From Corylus avellana (lineage: Eukaryota > Streptophyta > Magnoliopsida > Fagales > Betulaceae): a DNA stretch of 64,000 bases. A program made the position numbers and the translations under genes. Location of the stretch: assembly GCF_901000735.1 (NCBI RefSeq), contig NC_081546.1:7776254-7840253 (forward strand), in the 5' to 3' direction. The first letter of the stretch is position 1; the number at the start of each line of letters is the position of its first letter. The notes beneath the pieces were generated by a model. The model was not told the origin of the DNA. It saw only the letters and a program-made list of their open reading frames with translations, and ran no database searches. Shown here piece after piece: positions 11,227-22,937 of this stretch.

Positions 11227-11640
11227 CTTGCGGGCCACCCCAAACCCCCAATGGGGTGGCTTGCGGCCACCCCATGGGTGGTTATAGGTGCCCACGAGCC
11301 ACCCCATAAGGGTTGGGGGGGAGGAGGATGGCTAGGGGTGACGGTAAATTTAATTTTTTTAAGATTTAATTTTTAAAATTAAATTAATAAAAATTTAATA
11401 TTTTAATGAGGTAAAACGGGGAGTTTCGACTGTTAAAAATTTTTGACAGTAGAAAATTTATTGTAGTTTCGATTGACCCATGGAGTCAATTTCCGAAAAA
11501 AAAATACCTAAGGAGTTTTTAATAAAAGCACGTTGACCTAAAGAGTTTATATATAAGTTAACTTATAATGAAAAGTAAGCATTTAAGTTTTGAAATTAAA
11601 TTATAATGAAGAATCACGCATAGCGCGTGTTATGTGCTAA

Positions 11641-12281
11641 TTTCACATAAAATCTTAACGGATGGGGGTGATTGGCAAAAATCAAAATATCTATACATCA
11701 AAGTGAGAGTTTTTAAACTTTGAGAGTTTTTACAAAAGGCGTGGCATTTTACAGGTAATCCAATTTTTGTATTCACTCGACGCTTCATTGGTGGAAGAAG
11801 TAGGAGACAAAATATCGACTAATGTTATAAGTCTTCCTATAGTCTTTCTAGAGTCATCTCAAATGTGATATGTCTTTTAAAATCACAAATAGATCAAAAG
11901 TCAATAAATTACATCTCAAAATTAACGGTAATTTTAAAAATCACATCACATTTGAGATGATTCTAGGAGTACTATAGAAAGACTCTAGCATTACTCCAAA
12001 ATCTCTCTCTCTCTCTCTCATTTTTTTTACTCATTTCCCATTTAATCTCTTTTTACGGCACATTCGTCTTTGTATTGACCGTTAAATAACTGTTATCCCA
12101 ATTTTATATAGTCCTATAACCGTTTATTAAATAGGCGGATGCCTTGCCGCATGATGGGCTGGATTCTGTTAGATGGGTTGGTTGAAATGTGGTTAAGTGA
12201 CGTGGGCTTTTCTTAGTTAGTTGGTTGTAACGGTCCAGTAGTAATTGTCTACATCTTGGCTCATTTTAGTTGTTTTACTTG
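11641..12281. other. Spacer upstream of APM1, with a MITE
   Basis: No gene seen. About 11831-11990 is a hairpin MITE of the family also at 1279-1416: left GAGTCATCTCAAATGTGAT pairs with right ATCACATTTGAGATGATTC. A short CT microsatellite lies at 12001-12020. The remainder is the likely promoter of the aminopeptidase gene. Confidence 0.6.
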
Positions 12282-12289
12282 TATAAAAG
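12282..12289 (+). promoter_or_regulatory. TATA box of the APM1 gene
   Basis: TATAAAAG lies about 175 bases before the ATG, giving an expected transcription start near 12310-12320 and a 5' leader of about 145-150 bases (inferred). No other match this good is close to the start codon. Confidence 0.6.
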
Positions 12290-12462
12290 GCCAAGGCTTG
12301 CTAATGAGAATTATTCAGACGTTTTGGCTCTCAATTGTTCTTAGAAGTAGTTAAAATCTCTTAGTTTCCTTTGTTTCGTTAACTCTGTAGAAGTAGAATC
12401 TAACACTCTCACTTATTTCTACCCTGCTTATAGTAAAACCAGAGAAACACAGTAGTGCGACT

Positions 12463-15400
12463 ATGGAGCAGTTCAAAGGCCAACCTCGCCTCCCAAAATT
12501 CGCCGTCCCGAAACGCTACGACTTACGCCTCAAACCGGACCTCTCCGCCTGCAAGTTCGCCGGCTCTGTCGCCGTTGACCTCGACATCGTCGCCGATACC
12601 AACTTCATCGTCCTCAATGCCGCCGACCTCTCTCTCGTTACCGGCTCCGTTTCGTTCGCCAACCGAGGCTTTTCTAAGGTATCCCCTATGGTACCTTTTT
12701 AAGCGAGACTGAGTTTTGATTTGATTTGATTTTTTTTTCCCCGAGGCATCCAACCGTACTGCCGTTGATGCTTAATGAATGAATCATATTTTGGGCAGGT
12801 GTTGGAGCCTTCAAAAATTGATTTGGTTGAAGCAGACGAGATTTTGGTTTTGGAGTTCGCGGAGACACTTCCGATTGGGATCGGAGTTCTCCATATCGGG
12901 TTTGAAGGACCTTTGAACGACAAAATGAAGGGGTTCTACAGAAGGTAGAATTTAATGTGTTATATTTGTTGATGAGAAGATTAAATGAATAGAGTTTTTT
13001 TAAGCTTGATACAATAATCTATTTCCTCTGTTTGTTAGCTTCTGTTTGAAAGAACTTAAAATCTCAGAGTTGAAGTATTAGCACCGAAGCTTTAAGCGGG
13101 ACTGATATAAGAACGGAATTTAATTAGAGTTTTTTGATAAATACAACCATTGAAGTCTGGAATCATTTCTATGCTACCTTTTATAGTGCATTTGGTAAGA
13201 AAATAATGTGTGCTAAAAAGGAAGGATTTGGTGGTGACAAGTAGTGTTGGGATACGGTTGTGATGATGACAATTTTATTAATTATGTGTGTATATATTTG
13301 AGTTATTTTATTTTCTTTCAGTACATATGAGCATAATGGTGAGAAGAAGAATATGGCAGTTACGCAGTTTGAACCGGCTGATGCTAGGCGATGCTTTCCG
13401 TGTTGGGATGAACCTGCTTGCAAGGTGTTGTAATCTCTCTCTCTCTCTCTCTCTCTGTGTGTTGATTTAAGCTCTTGTACTTCTTTGCATCTTATGCTTT
13501 TTTTTCTTTTTTTTGATGGTCTTTGCATCTTATGCTGAAATCAAATCTTAACTCCCATCCCACTTCATAATGCTTGCTTCGATTGTTGTGGCTAAATAAT
13601 TTTGGGACTGAAAGTAGAAATGCCTGATTGTGTTACAAATGAATGCAAACAAAAGCTAATTTGGCTCTTCTTCCCAATGCAGGCTACATTCAAAATCACA
13701 TTGGATGTGCCATCTGAACTAGTAGCTCTTTCCAACATGCCAATTGTTGAAGAAAAAGTGGATGGGCATCTGAAGACAGTTTCATATCAGGAATCACCAT
13801 TAATGTCTACATATTTGGTGGCAGTGGTTGTTGGTTTGTTTGATTATGTGGAAGATTGTACATCTGATGGTAAAATCAAACACTGTGCCCATTGTTTCTT
13901 ATGGCAGTACAGCCCTTGTTCTTGATAGTGTAATCTTACATCTGTATACAGGGGTCAAAGTTCGAGTATACTGTCAGGTTGGTAAGGCAAATCAAGGGAA
14001 ATTTGCATTGACTGTTGCTCTCGGAACACTTGAATTCTACAAAGAGTAAGTTGTCCTGTCAATTACTGCAAAATTGTTGAGCACTAGTCAAAGCATTAGC
14101 TAAAGACTATGTTTAATTGGACACTGGAATGTGATTACTGGTTATCGGTTAGTTCCATTTTTGTACTTATGCTGCATTATCTGGAATTCAAACTAACCAT
14201 GATAAAATGTACAGATACTTTTCCGTGCCTTACGCTCTACCTAAATTGGATATGGTTGCAATCCCTGATTTTTCTGGGGCCATGGAGAATTATGGTTTAG
14301 TTACATACCATGAAATAGCTTTGCTCTATGACGATCAGCATTCTGCGGCTGCCAATAAGCAGAGGGTAATGTGGGTAATGCTATACTCACCCCATTATCC
14401 CTCTCCAATCCCCTCAAAGCTGATGTGACATGGTCACCCCAACCAGAATACCAATCCCCATACCCAAATGCCATGGGGATCATGCCACATCAGTTTTGGG
14501 GGATGGGGTAGGAAGGGGATAATAGGGTGATGAATAGAATTATTCGAGCATTGTGCATATTTTGAATGTTTCTCTCTTTGTTAGAATTTAGTTTGACTAA
14601 TTTAATATGGAGCTGTTGTTTCAATAACACCCCACAGAATGTTTAATTGTTATTTTTGGCTGCTAAAAAGGTTGCTACTGTCATAGCTCATGAACTGGCA
14701 CACCAGTGGTTTGGCAATCTTGTAACGATGGAATGGTGGACTCATTTGTGGCTGAATGAGGGGTTTGCAACATGGGTATATTGCATTGGTCATGTCTCTT
14801 TATATTACCATACCTAATGACCACGTGCTTGGAGATTATGTATCTGTTATTATATTTGTACAGATTAGCTATTTAGCAACTGATAGCTTGTTCCCAGAAT
14901 GGAAAATATGGACTCAGTTTGTTGATGAATCTACAGGCGGTCTTAGACTGGATGGCCTTGCAGAGTCCCATCCCATTGAGGTAATTTGCATGGCTATTTT
15001 CTTTTCCTGGGTATAATCAGCCATAAGGAATCACCGAATCAGTATCATTACTTTTTTGACTATAGGTGAATTTAAGCATATTTCTTTTAGGTGGAGGTAA
15101 ATCATGCAGGTGAGATTGATGAAATTTTTGACGCAATAAGTTACAGTAAAGGTGCATCTGTTATTCGGATGCTGCAAAGCTATCTTGGTGCTGAACCCTT
15201 TCAGGTAGGTCATTAGGTTTGTTACTTGTATGTGTTTCTTGTACAAGTTAAAGTATTTCTTATGATTGAAGAGACTTTGTTTTTCTCTTTTTGTTTCTCT
15301 TTCTCCATACCAAATTCACATGAAACTTATGTCATAGGAAACCTTAAAAAAATGAAGTCTTCCAGACATATAAGAGTAGGCAATAGGAATCTTCTTATTT

Positions 15401-18400
15401 TGAGTTCTGAAAAGATCAGAGACATTTTGTTCAGAAAATAGTTGGATGGTGATGTGGGTTTGTAGAATTTATTTTATGAAGGAGGTTGAGATAACCATTA
15501 AGTAGTCAAATTCTACTTAGAAAATAGAAGAAATAGAGGTGTTACTATATATATAGAAATAACTCGAAATTATATCTAGTTGATATCTGGTGACTTAGCT
15601 TCAGCTAGATTAGCTGCCAGTGTCATTCCTGGCTGCCAAGTATTATTCAAATAAATGCTGTTTAGGTTTGTTATTTTTCAGTTCCATCTGTGTCAACCAA
15701 TCATCTTCTGTGATTTATGGGATTGATTGTTCAAATGATGGTTTATGGATTTATTGGTTTAAAGCATAATGGAGTTGAGTGTGATGGTTGTTGATTCTGG
15801 ATATCATTACTATGAATATCCATATCAGAAGGGTAAGACGATGTTCGTTACATATCAAAAAGAAAACAAAAAGGTAAGATAATGTCAATGCTTTCAAATA
15901 AGGGATCAATTCTGTGTATGAAACTAACGAAGTATAGTACTTTTATCTTCCATATGCTTTGGTAAGGAAATATAAGGGCAGTGCAGAGATGGTTTTTTAG
16001 ATCTGGTCGTTATTCTGGTAAAGAAATTTAGAAGCATAATAGGGCTTGCTCATTTGGGAAATATTTCTATTGTAATTGTGTCAATTACTTTCTTTTTTTT
16101 CCTTGCATTTATAAGTTTTATTTCCTGCTTTTAGTTTACTGTTTTTGCTCTTTTTATTTTTTTGTTTTTCTGATTTGCTTATGTAATCAGAGGTCACTTG
16201 CTTCATATATAAAAAAATATGCTTACTCAAATGCGAAGACAGAAGATTTATGGGCTGCCCTTGAGGAGGAATCTGGTGAGCCTGTGAACAAGCTAATGAA
16301 TTCATGGACAAAGCAAAAGGGATACCCAGTTGTCTCTGTCAAATTCAAAGATCAGAAATTGGTGTTTGAGCAGGTTTCTTTTGTCTTATGTCATTCACCT
16401 ATTTTATCGATAACGTATATCAGAACTCGGATGCAAAGTCAGCTGTCTTATTTTGTAATATTTCAGTTAATAATAATATTTTTGAGAACTCTCTGAGCTC
16501 TAACATTAAATGTGATAATGGCAGTCTCAATTTCTATCAAGTGGTTCCCATGAGGATGAGCAGTGGATTGTGCCAATAACATTGTGCTGTGGCTCATACG
16601 ATGTGTGCAAGAATTTTTTACTGCAAACAATGTCTGAAACTCTTGACATTAAGGAATTCCTTAGTGATAGAAGCGGTTCAGCATCTGCTTGGATGAAACT
16701 CAATGTTGACCAGGCTGGTTTCTATAGGGTGAAATATGACGAGGACCTTGCAGGTAGACTCAGATGTGCAATAGAGAGAAAATACTTATCTGCAACAGAC
16801 AGATTTGGTAATTTGGATATTTGACTCATACCTGCTTTATCCCATTGATGGAAGAAAAGAGAACTTAACAATATCTTCCTTTAACAGGCATTCTAGATGA
16901 CTCATTTGCCCTTTGTATGGCACGCCAGCAGCCTTTGACATCATTGCTAACCTTGATGGTTGTTTACAGGGAGGAACTTGAGTATACTGTGTTGTCTAAT
17001 TTGATTAGTGTAATGTTCACATCCATATTTTGTCTAAGTTTATTTCCGTTATGCTCTTAGTCCTAATTATGGTGCCTCTATTCACAGATAAGTTATAAAG
17101 TTGCAAGAATCGTAGCTGATGCGGCCCCCGAGTTACTGGATGACATTAACCGATTTTTTATTAGCCTTTTTCAGTATTCTGCAGAGTAAGTTATTTTATA
17201 ATTCGGTAATTGAAACTCCAACAATGGTTTGTGTTTTATAAGCCATTGGGTTTGCTTAGTATACTGTTTTTTTGACATTAAGTGGTCTATATGAAGTCGA
17301 TTATATTCCATTTGATTGGGAATAATGCTCTCTTTATGATTTATTTCTTAAACATTTGGACAGCTGCCTTTGTTTTTTCTTTGGTGATTAGTTATCATGA
17401 TTTTCTTCTTTTTTTCCTCTTACTTGTTAGGTGGCTTCTCTTGTATACTCTGTGTACCTAGGGTGGCTTATGCTTTTAATGATATCTCAATTACTTATAA
17501 AAAAATGTTTTATTTCTTACACATGAATAAAGACATCTTTAACGGAGAAAAACGGACCAAATAAAAAAACACACAATTATGTTCACCTAAAGATTGTTTC
17601 AATTCCCTTTTCAAGTTTTGTTGGGATAAGCTGTCAGATTTTTAGCCTAGGATCTAGTATGTAGATATTTCTCACATCAGGCAATTTGTATATGCATGTT
17701 CATCTCTCACATTTGAAGATACTTTACTGATACATTGTCAAGAGAAAGTTTGTCATACATACTGTTGATTATAGTCAATAAAAGTCTCCTTTGAAGTCAC
17801 TAATGCAATTTGTACAGAACTAGCTGAGGAAGGTTCTAGAATGTCAGAAAAGTTAGGGCGGAAAGAGTCTTTGAGATGATGGTTGCATACCATCAATTTA
17901 TATCATACCTTACAAGCGAATAGGAACCCAGTGTGTATCGCTGACCCATACAATAAGCACTCAAAAAGCTTCCGTTGAGCAAGATTTGCTTTCTTTTGAT
18001 TTCATTCTTCTATTTATTTTTCTTTTATGTTTGAATTTCTTTGCAGGAAGCTTGGTTGGGAGCCTAAGCAAGGGGAGAGTCATTTAGATGCAATGTTGAG
18101 AGGAGAGATTTTGACTGCCCTTGCTGTGTTTGGAGATGATCTGACACTAAATGAAGCAAGTAGGCGTTTTCATGCTTTCTTAGATGACAGAAATACATCA
18201 CTTCTCCCTCCTGACATAAGAAAGGTTGGTGAAGGAGACATTGGTCAATTTCTCGTATTTCTCCATTTACAATTCCTATGGATGTTTATGGACTGGGCTT
18301 GCAGGCAGCATACAAGGGTGTAATGCAGAGAGTCAGCACCTCAAACAGATTGGATTATGAATCTCTGTTGAGAGTTTACAGAGAGACTGATAGCCAGGAG

Positions 18401-18476
18401 AAAACTCGCATTCTAGGTAATAACATATAATTAAAATGATGCAAGACCATCCAAATCTCTCTAGGATATTGGAATC

Positions 18477-18507
<31 letters not shown>

Positions 18508-20222
18508 GGTGCTTGTAGGTTCATTAGCATCTTGTTCAGATCCCAACATAATTCTTGAAGTTCTCAACTTTTTGGTGTCTTCTGAGGTATCTGAGTTTTA
18601 TATAATTTCTGGGATCAAAAGTTTTTCATACAAGTTGATAAATTATGGTCTGATGGAGCTCGGGATGCTGATGCGGACTTTATTTCCCATTTTATCTAGG
18701 TTCGTAGCCAAGATGCTGTTTTTGGACTTGCTGTTAGTATTGAAGGACGTGAAACAGCTTGGACATGGCTGAAGGTAATACTTGATTAGTAATGTTAAAA
18801 GGAAAAAGCATATTGCGGGTGAAGCATTACCAACATTCGTGCACATGCACTATATTTGTGTGATACTTAAAAAGAGACTGGTCTGAGGTCTTGCATGTTA
18901 GATTTAAGTAAATACAAGGGACAGGGTACTCACCTTTTTTCCTGGAAGAATAACAGGCATTGTGGTGCATCTCATGCATTTGTTGCTGATAAAAAGGAAA
19001 ATATAGGGATACTAGAATGGAGGGGCGGTGTGCTTTTATGTTCTGTATGGTATGCTAGGAAAAATTAGAATAGCTTCACAATCCCATTCTCCCCCTCCCC
19101 GCACAAAAGAAGAAACAATGTGTTTGATAAATAAAAAGGTAATTTGTTGAGCTTAGACCTTTTCCATACTAAGACCAGTTTTTAGAAGAACTGCTAGAAA
19201 TGCCTAAGTTGTCTACGTTTTTGGGGATTTAAGGATTCAGTAGTTGTGAAATTCAATATGATTGATGGGAATCAAATAAGTGAGTTCCAGTGAGAGATGA
19301 GATCTGGTCTTGTGAAAGTAGCAAGCGAATCTGAGGACGTACATGCTTAAGGTGGACTGAGGACAATATCTTGTAGGAGCTTAGATTTCAGAATATCTCA
19401 CTTTTTATATTGGAAATATAAAGTCAGGCGACATCTATATCAGAATTGCAAGTTGAAACACAAGTACAAGTTTACTTAATATTGAGCCGTCAATCAAGGA
19501 AACCAACTGAAGTTGCCCCAATTGTTGTTCAAAAATTCCATGATGCTAGTGTATAGCAATTCTGTTTTTAGTTTTTTGTTTCTGAAATCTGTGTATAACA
19601 TGAAGGAAAGGGAAACTTATTTTGGTTTTCTGTGGCAATGAGCCCCTTTTAGTCTCTTATTGTGTTCAGCATACCTATAATCTCTTACAGGGTTGATTTG
19701 AAGAGACCACTGAGGGATGGACAAAATACCAATTTTTTTTTTATCTAATGCGGGTTTTTTATCCCTTTTAAATATGATCATAATACAGGATAAGTGGGAG
19801 TATATGTCAAAAACCTGGGGAGCTGGATTTCTAATGACTCGCTTCATCAGTGCAATTGTCTCACCGGTTTGTCTCTCCCTCCCTCCCTCTCTCTTCTGTT
19901 GTTAATTCCATAAGTATCAATTTTTGTCTTTTGTATCTCAATTGCAAATGTTATGCAGAATGCAAAGTCAAATAGAACTAGTTATTGATATGCTCATCAG
20001 TTTTTCTTTTCTTGTTCGGTTCTCCCTCTCCTCCAGTTTGCTTCATTCGAGAAGGCCAAAGAAATAGAGGAGTTTTTCGCAAGCCGTTCTAAGCAGTCAA
20101 TTGCTAGAACCCTGAAGCAGAGCATTGAGCGAGTCCACATTAATGCAAATTGGGTTCAGAGTATTCAGAATGAGGAACATCTTGCCAACGCAGTGAAGGA
20201 GGTGGCATACAGAAAGTACTAA
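12463..20222 (+). CDS. APM1: Aminopeptidase M1 (puromycin-sensitive type), complete gene
   Basis: Nineteen exons join in frame to 871 aa (Arabidopsis APM1 is about 880): 12463-12678, 12799-12944, 13322-13424, 13683-13869, 13952-14045, 14215-14365, 14671-14775, 14864-14980, 15091-15204, 16191-16373, 16525-16807, 16888-17009, 17088-17185, 18047-18224, 18305-18416, 18519-18586, 18700-18774, 19789-19866, 20037-20222. All introns are GT-AG. It is an M1 (gluzincin) zinc metallopeptidase that removes N-terminal residues. GAMEN is at 270-274; HELAH at 306-310 with E329 (LNEG) completes the HExxH-18-E zinc site. The C-terminal half is the helical ERAP1_C-like region. No signal peptide or clear membrane segment is seen, fitting a soluble or membrane-associated enzyme. 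Family knowledge: Arabidopsis APM1 binds the auxin-transport inhibitor NPA and affects PIN trafficking and root growth. The start follows AGTGCGACT and begins [20 protein letters not shown], the usual plant N-terminus. Confidence 0.95.
14381..14537. mobile_element. Foldback MITE in APM1 intron 6
   Basis: A 157-bp inverted-repeat element in the intron between exons 6 and 7. Left CTATACTCACCCCATTATCC and CAAAGCTGATGTG pair with right CACATCAGTTTTG and GGATAATAGGGTGATGAATAG. It is C-rich on the left and G-rich on the right, unlike the surrounding intron. No open frame; no clear target duplication. Confidence 0.6.
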
Positions 20223-22937
20223 GTGACACTTATTTGGGCTTTTTTTACAGTTTATAAGTTGGCAGTTAAAATATGAGCTGGATTTAAGAAGTGTTTATCA
20301 CTTGCAAAATATGAAGATGATCTGAAAGATTGGATCGTTGAGTTTGTTATTCAGTTAATAGATTAGTTACAGATTAGTTAATCTATTTTCAGTGTATTAG
20401 TTCATTGTATAAATACTGAACTCTTTTAATCTCAGTCATTAATGCAAATACAGAAAGTTTCCGCAATTCTTCTTCTTCTTCCATATTTTAAAATAATGAA
20501 TCAGGGACATAAGCAACCATTTGTCTATTGATTATATTTATCTTCTGAAGTTGAATTTTTCTTATGGTTTTTGTCTTGCATGGATGAAAGGGTTGTTTTT
20601 TTCCTTCTTTTTCCTTTTTTGTCATGGAAGTTTACATCACATATTTGGTGTTAGCGCATATGTTTCCCAAAATTAGCCACCGTTAAAAATGTTTTCTTTT
20701 AAGCATGAAGGAAGCCAATGGATAGTATTTAATCCACTGCTCAGCAGGAGCCTCCTCTCTTAGAGGGGGCATTTCCAACTTTGCAACTAAAAGAATGCCA
20801 ATTCCCTACGAGAAGTACAATATATAGCTCTTATTGGCGGACAATAAGAGTTGCAACTTATTGGCCTAACTCTTTTAGTCGCTCTTTTCATGTTGTTTCC
20901 TCCTAAGAGCTCTAGTTCTCCTCCACGTGATGACACTGTTGCAGTGGTTGGTGGGTCGGGTTTTGGCCGACTTGCCAACCCAATAAGGGTAAACTTGAAC
21001 CCAACCTATTTAGTTAAACGAGTTAGATCATTCACCCAAACATGACCCTAAGTTAACCAACACGACCTGCTTGACCTGTTTAATAAATGAGTCACAAATG
21101 GGTCAACCCGTTTGAGCCATTTAGACCTAAATGCAACATGTTTAACCCATTTGATATAACCCGACACAACATGTTTAATTCGTTTTGACCCAAACGTGAT
21201 ATATTGACCTATTTCAACATATATTTATTATATTAAAATCTATATATAATTTCATAAGCGGGTTAAGCGAGTCAACCTGTTTATAACCTGTTTATTAAAT
21301 GGATCAAGTGGGTCAACCCGTTTATGCCAAACTCTAATCCTATAATTTTGTGTCGCGTTCGTGGGTCGTGTAAAAAATTACCAGCTTTAGGTGTGCATGA
21401 GTAAGATGCTAGCGAAATATGTTTAATCATTGACGTCTGAAATCTTGTTTTTTTTAAAAAAATTGATAGAAACTTTTCCTCTCTTTTTTATCCAAAAAAA
21501 AGTCAAAACATTAACAAACAATTTTTCTCAATTTTCATGCGAAAAATTCGAAACTATCTTTACCATTGTATCACATCAACATATTTTTTCAATCAAAATA
21601 CCAAAAATCCCTCTTAAAAAGATTAATGAAACACTACGAAAGAGGGTGTTTAATACATGGCTAGGCCATTGACTTTCACTTTAATGTTCACAACGTGCCC
21701 ACCTCATTTAAGTTTCAAAGTTCAAGCAATGAAATAAATAACATTTATTTGAAGTTTTGTGCATCTACTGGTGTACATAATGTCAATAGACACGTTCTTT
21801 TAATAAAATTAAATAATGTATCATGTATACCATTAGATACACAAACTTTAAATCTTGACCATGAAATAAAGAGGATCCTATTACGTTCAATCACATTTAG
21901 TTAGTGAGTTAAACAAATTTAAGTCATATAGCTTTATTATTATTATTTTTATATTGATTTCTTACTTTGTATTAAGAACATTTTATATATTTAAAAAAAT
22001 GAGAGAATCTTCTTCCTAACGTATGAGAAATATAACTTAAATTCCCACGCCTCATGCTGAGAATCATGGGCATTGAGTATGGCGCTGTTTGGGTTGATGG
22101 ACCGGATATGAGGTCCACATACCCAAACACCAACAAAAAAAAAAAAAAAACTCGGTCGTTTTGCACCAAGCTGTGTTACCGTATATAGTTTGATCGACTC
22201 CTAAAATGCAAAGGAGACGAGGCAAATAAATGGTTCCAAGTTTGATCCCAAATTATTTCAACAATCATGAACCCTGTTGACCCAAAAGCGGATTCCTTTT
22301 GAATCTGAGTAGACACAACTAAGCTGCCCTTTTTGGATGGGTGGCTCTGCTGGCTCACGTCAATTAACATTTATAAAGTGGCTCTACAGACTACAAGGGT
22401 CCTACTCATTCTGTTATGTTTCCTAAGTCGTGTGTTTTATACTTCACAAAATTCACCTAGTTTAGAGAAGAAAGTAAAATAAGCAGAAAGTCCAAGCAAA
22501 AGCATTAGGCATAAATCTCTGGGAAGGAGACCAAAACTCAAAGCTATTTCCGAATTTGGTATTTTTTTTATTTTTATTTTTTAAAAAAGTACCCCGCGGT
22601 TGAAAAACAATAAGAAGTAAATACCTCACAGAGCCTTTTAACTCGGAGGTATCAATGAATACAATTTAGCAGAAAATGCTAAAAACATGGAACTGTCCTA
22701 CAACAAAGCTGCTAAGATTTACATAGCCAGAACTCAGCATGGTTTACAACAAGACTGGAAACAACCAAGAGTTCTAGAATGGTGGATGTTGTTGTTCTAT
22801 AGTAAATACAGACTGGTATTCGCCCAGGTGAAAAACTAAGTGGGCAAAAACTATATTGGATCATCATATTTTACACCGTACAATCATGGAGTGAATAGCT
22901 AATAGGAGGAGGAGGAGGAGGATGAAGGAACGAACCA
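20223..22937. other. Intergenic spacer between APM1 and PP2C
   Basis: No gene seen. 20223-21690 is the duplicate of the flank behind the first APM1 copy, but with an extra segment of about 240 bp (near 20235-20485) containing TTGTATAAATACTGAAC, which has the look of a decayed LTR promoter. About 20985-21345 carries many GGGTCAACCCG-type motifs, a degenerate dispersed repeat. 21700-22560 is AT-rich. The APM1 gene (+) and the phosphatase gene (-) converge here, so both 3' UTRs lie in this stretch. Confidence 0.55.

Larger units (their letters stand above)
9940..11557. mobile_element. Long terminal-inverted-repeat element (MULE/foldback-like)
   Basis: Long inverted arms, about 9948-10268 and 11235-11557. 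Left TATATAAACTCCTTAGGT pairs with ACCTAAAGAGTTTATATA on the right, and both arms end internally in GC-rich GGGGTGGC/GCCACCCC runs. A shared TTAACTTA lies just outside (9932-9939 and 11558-11565), a candidate 8-bp target duplication. The homologous position in the sister Helitron copies has no insertion. Long arms and an 8-9 bp duplication suggest a Mutator-like or foldback element, but no transposase is seen. An hAT element sits in its centre. Confidence 0.68.
9231..11640 (+). mobile_element. Helitron relic split by nested transposons (copy C)
   Basis: The 3' end is the clearest of the three relatives: a perfect stem CACGC-ATAGC-GCGTG (11615-11629), 7 bases, then CTAA (11637-11640) followed by T, matching the Helitron CTRR rule. 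Upstream, 9480-9930 matches inner parts of copies A and B (TTTTATGTTTTAATTCATTT; a later segment around CTATTTTA). That similarity stops at 9939 and resumes at 11558, on either side of a 1.6-kb insertion. The 5' end is not defined. No coding capacity seen. Confidence 0.6.

Noticed and set aside
11137..11376. Pro/Gly-rich frame across the hAT right end
   Set aside because: It crosses the transposon boundary and reads the GC-rich terminal repeat; not a plausible protein.
20985..21345. Repeated GGGTCAACCCG-like motifs considered as a regulatory array
   Set aside because: Irregular spacing and high divergence fit a decayed dispersed repeat, not a conserved binding-site cluster.
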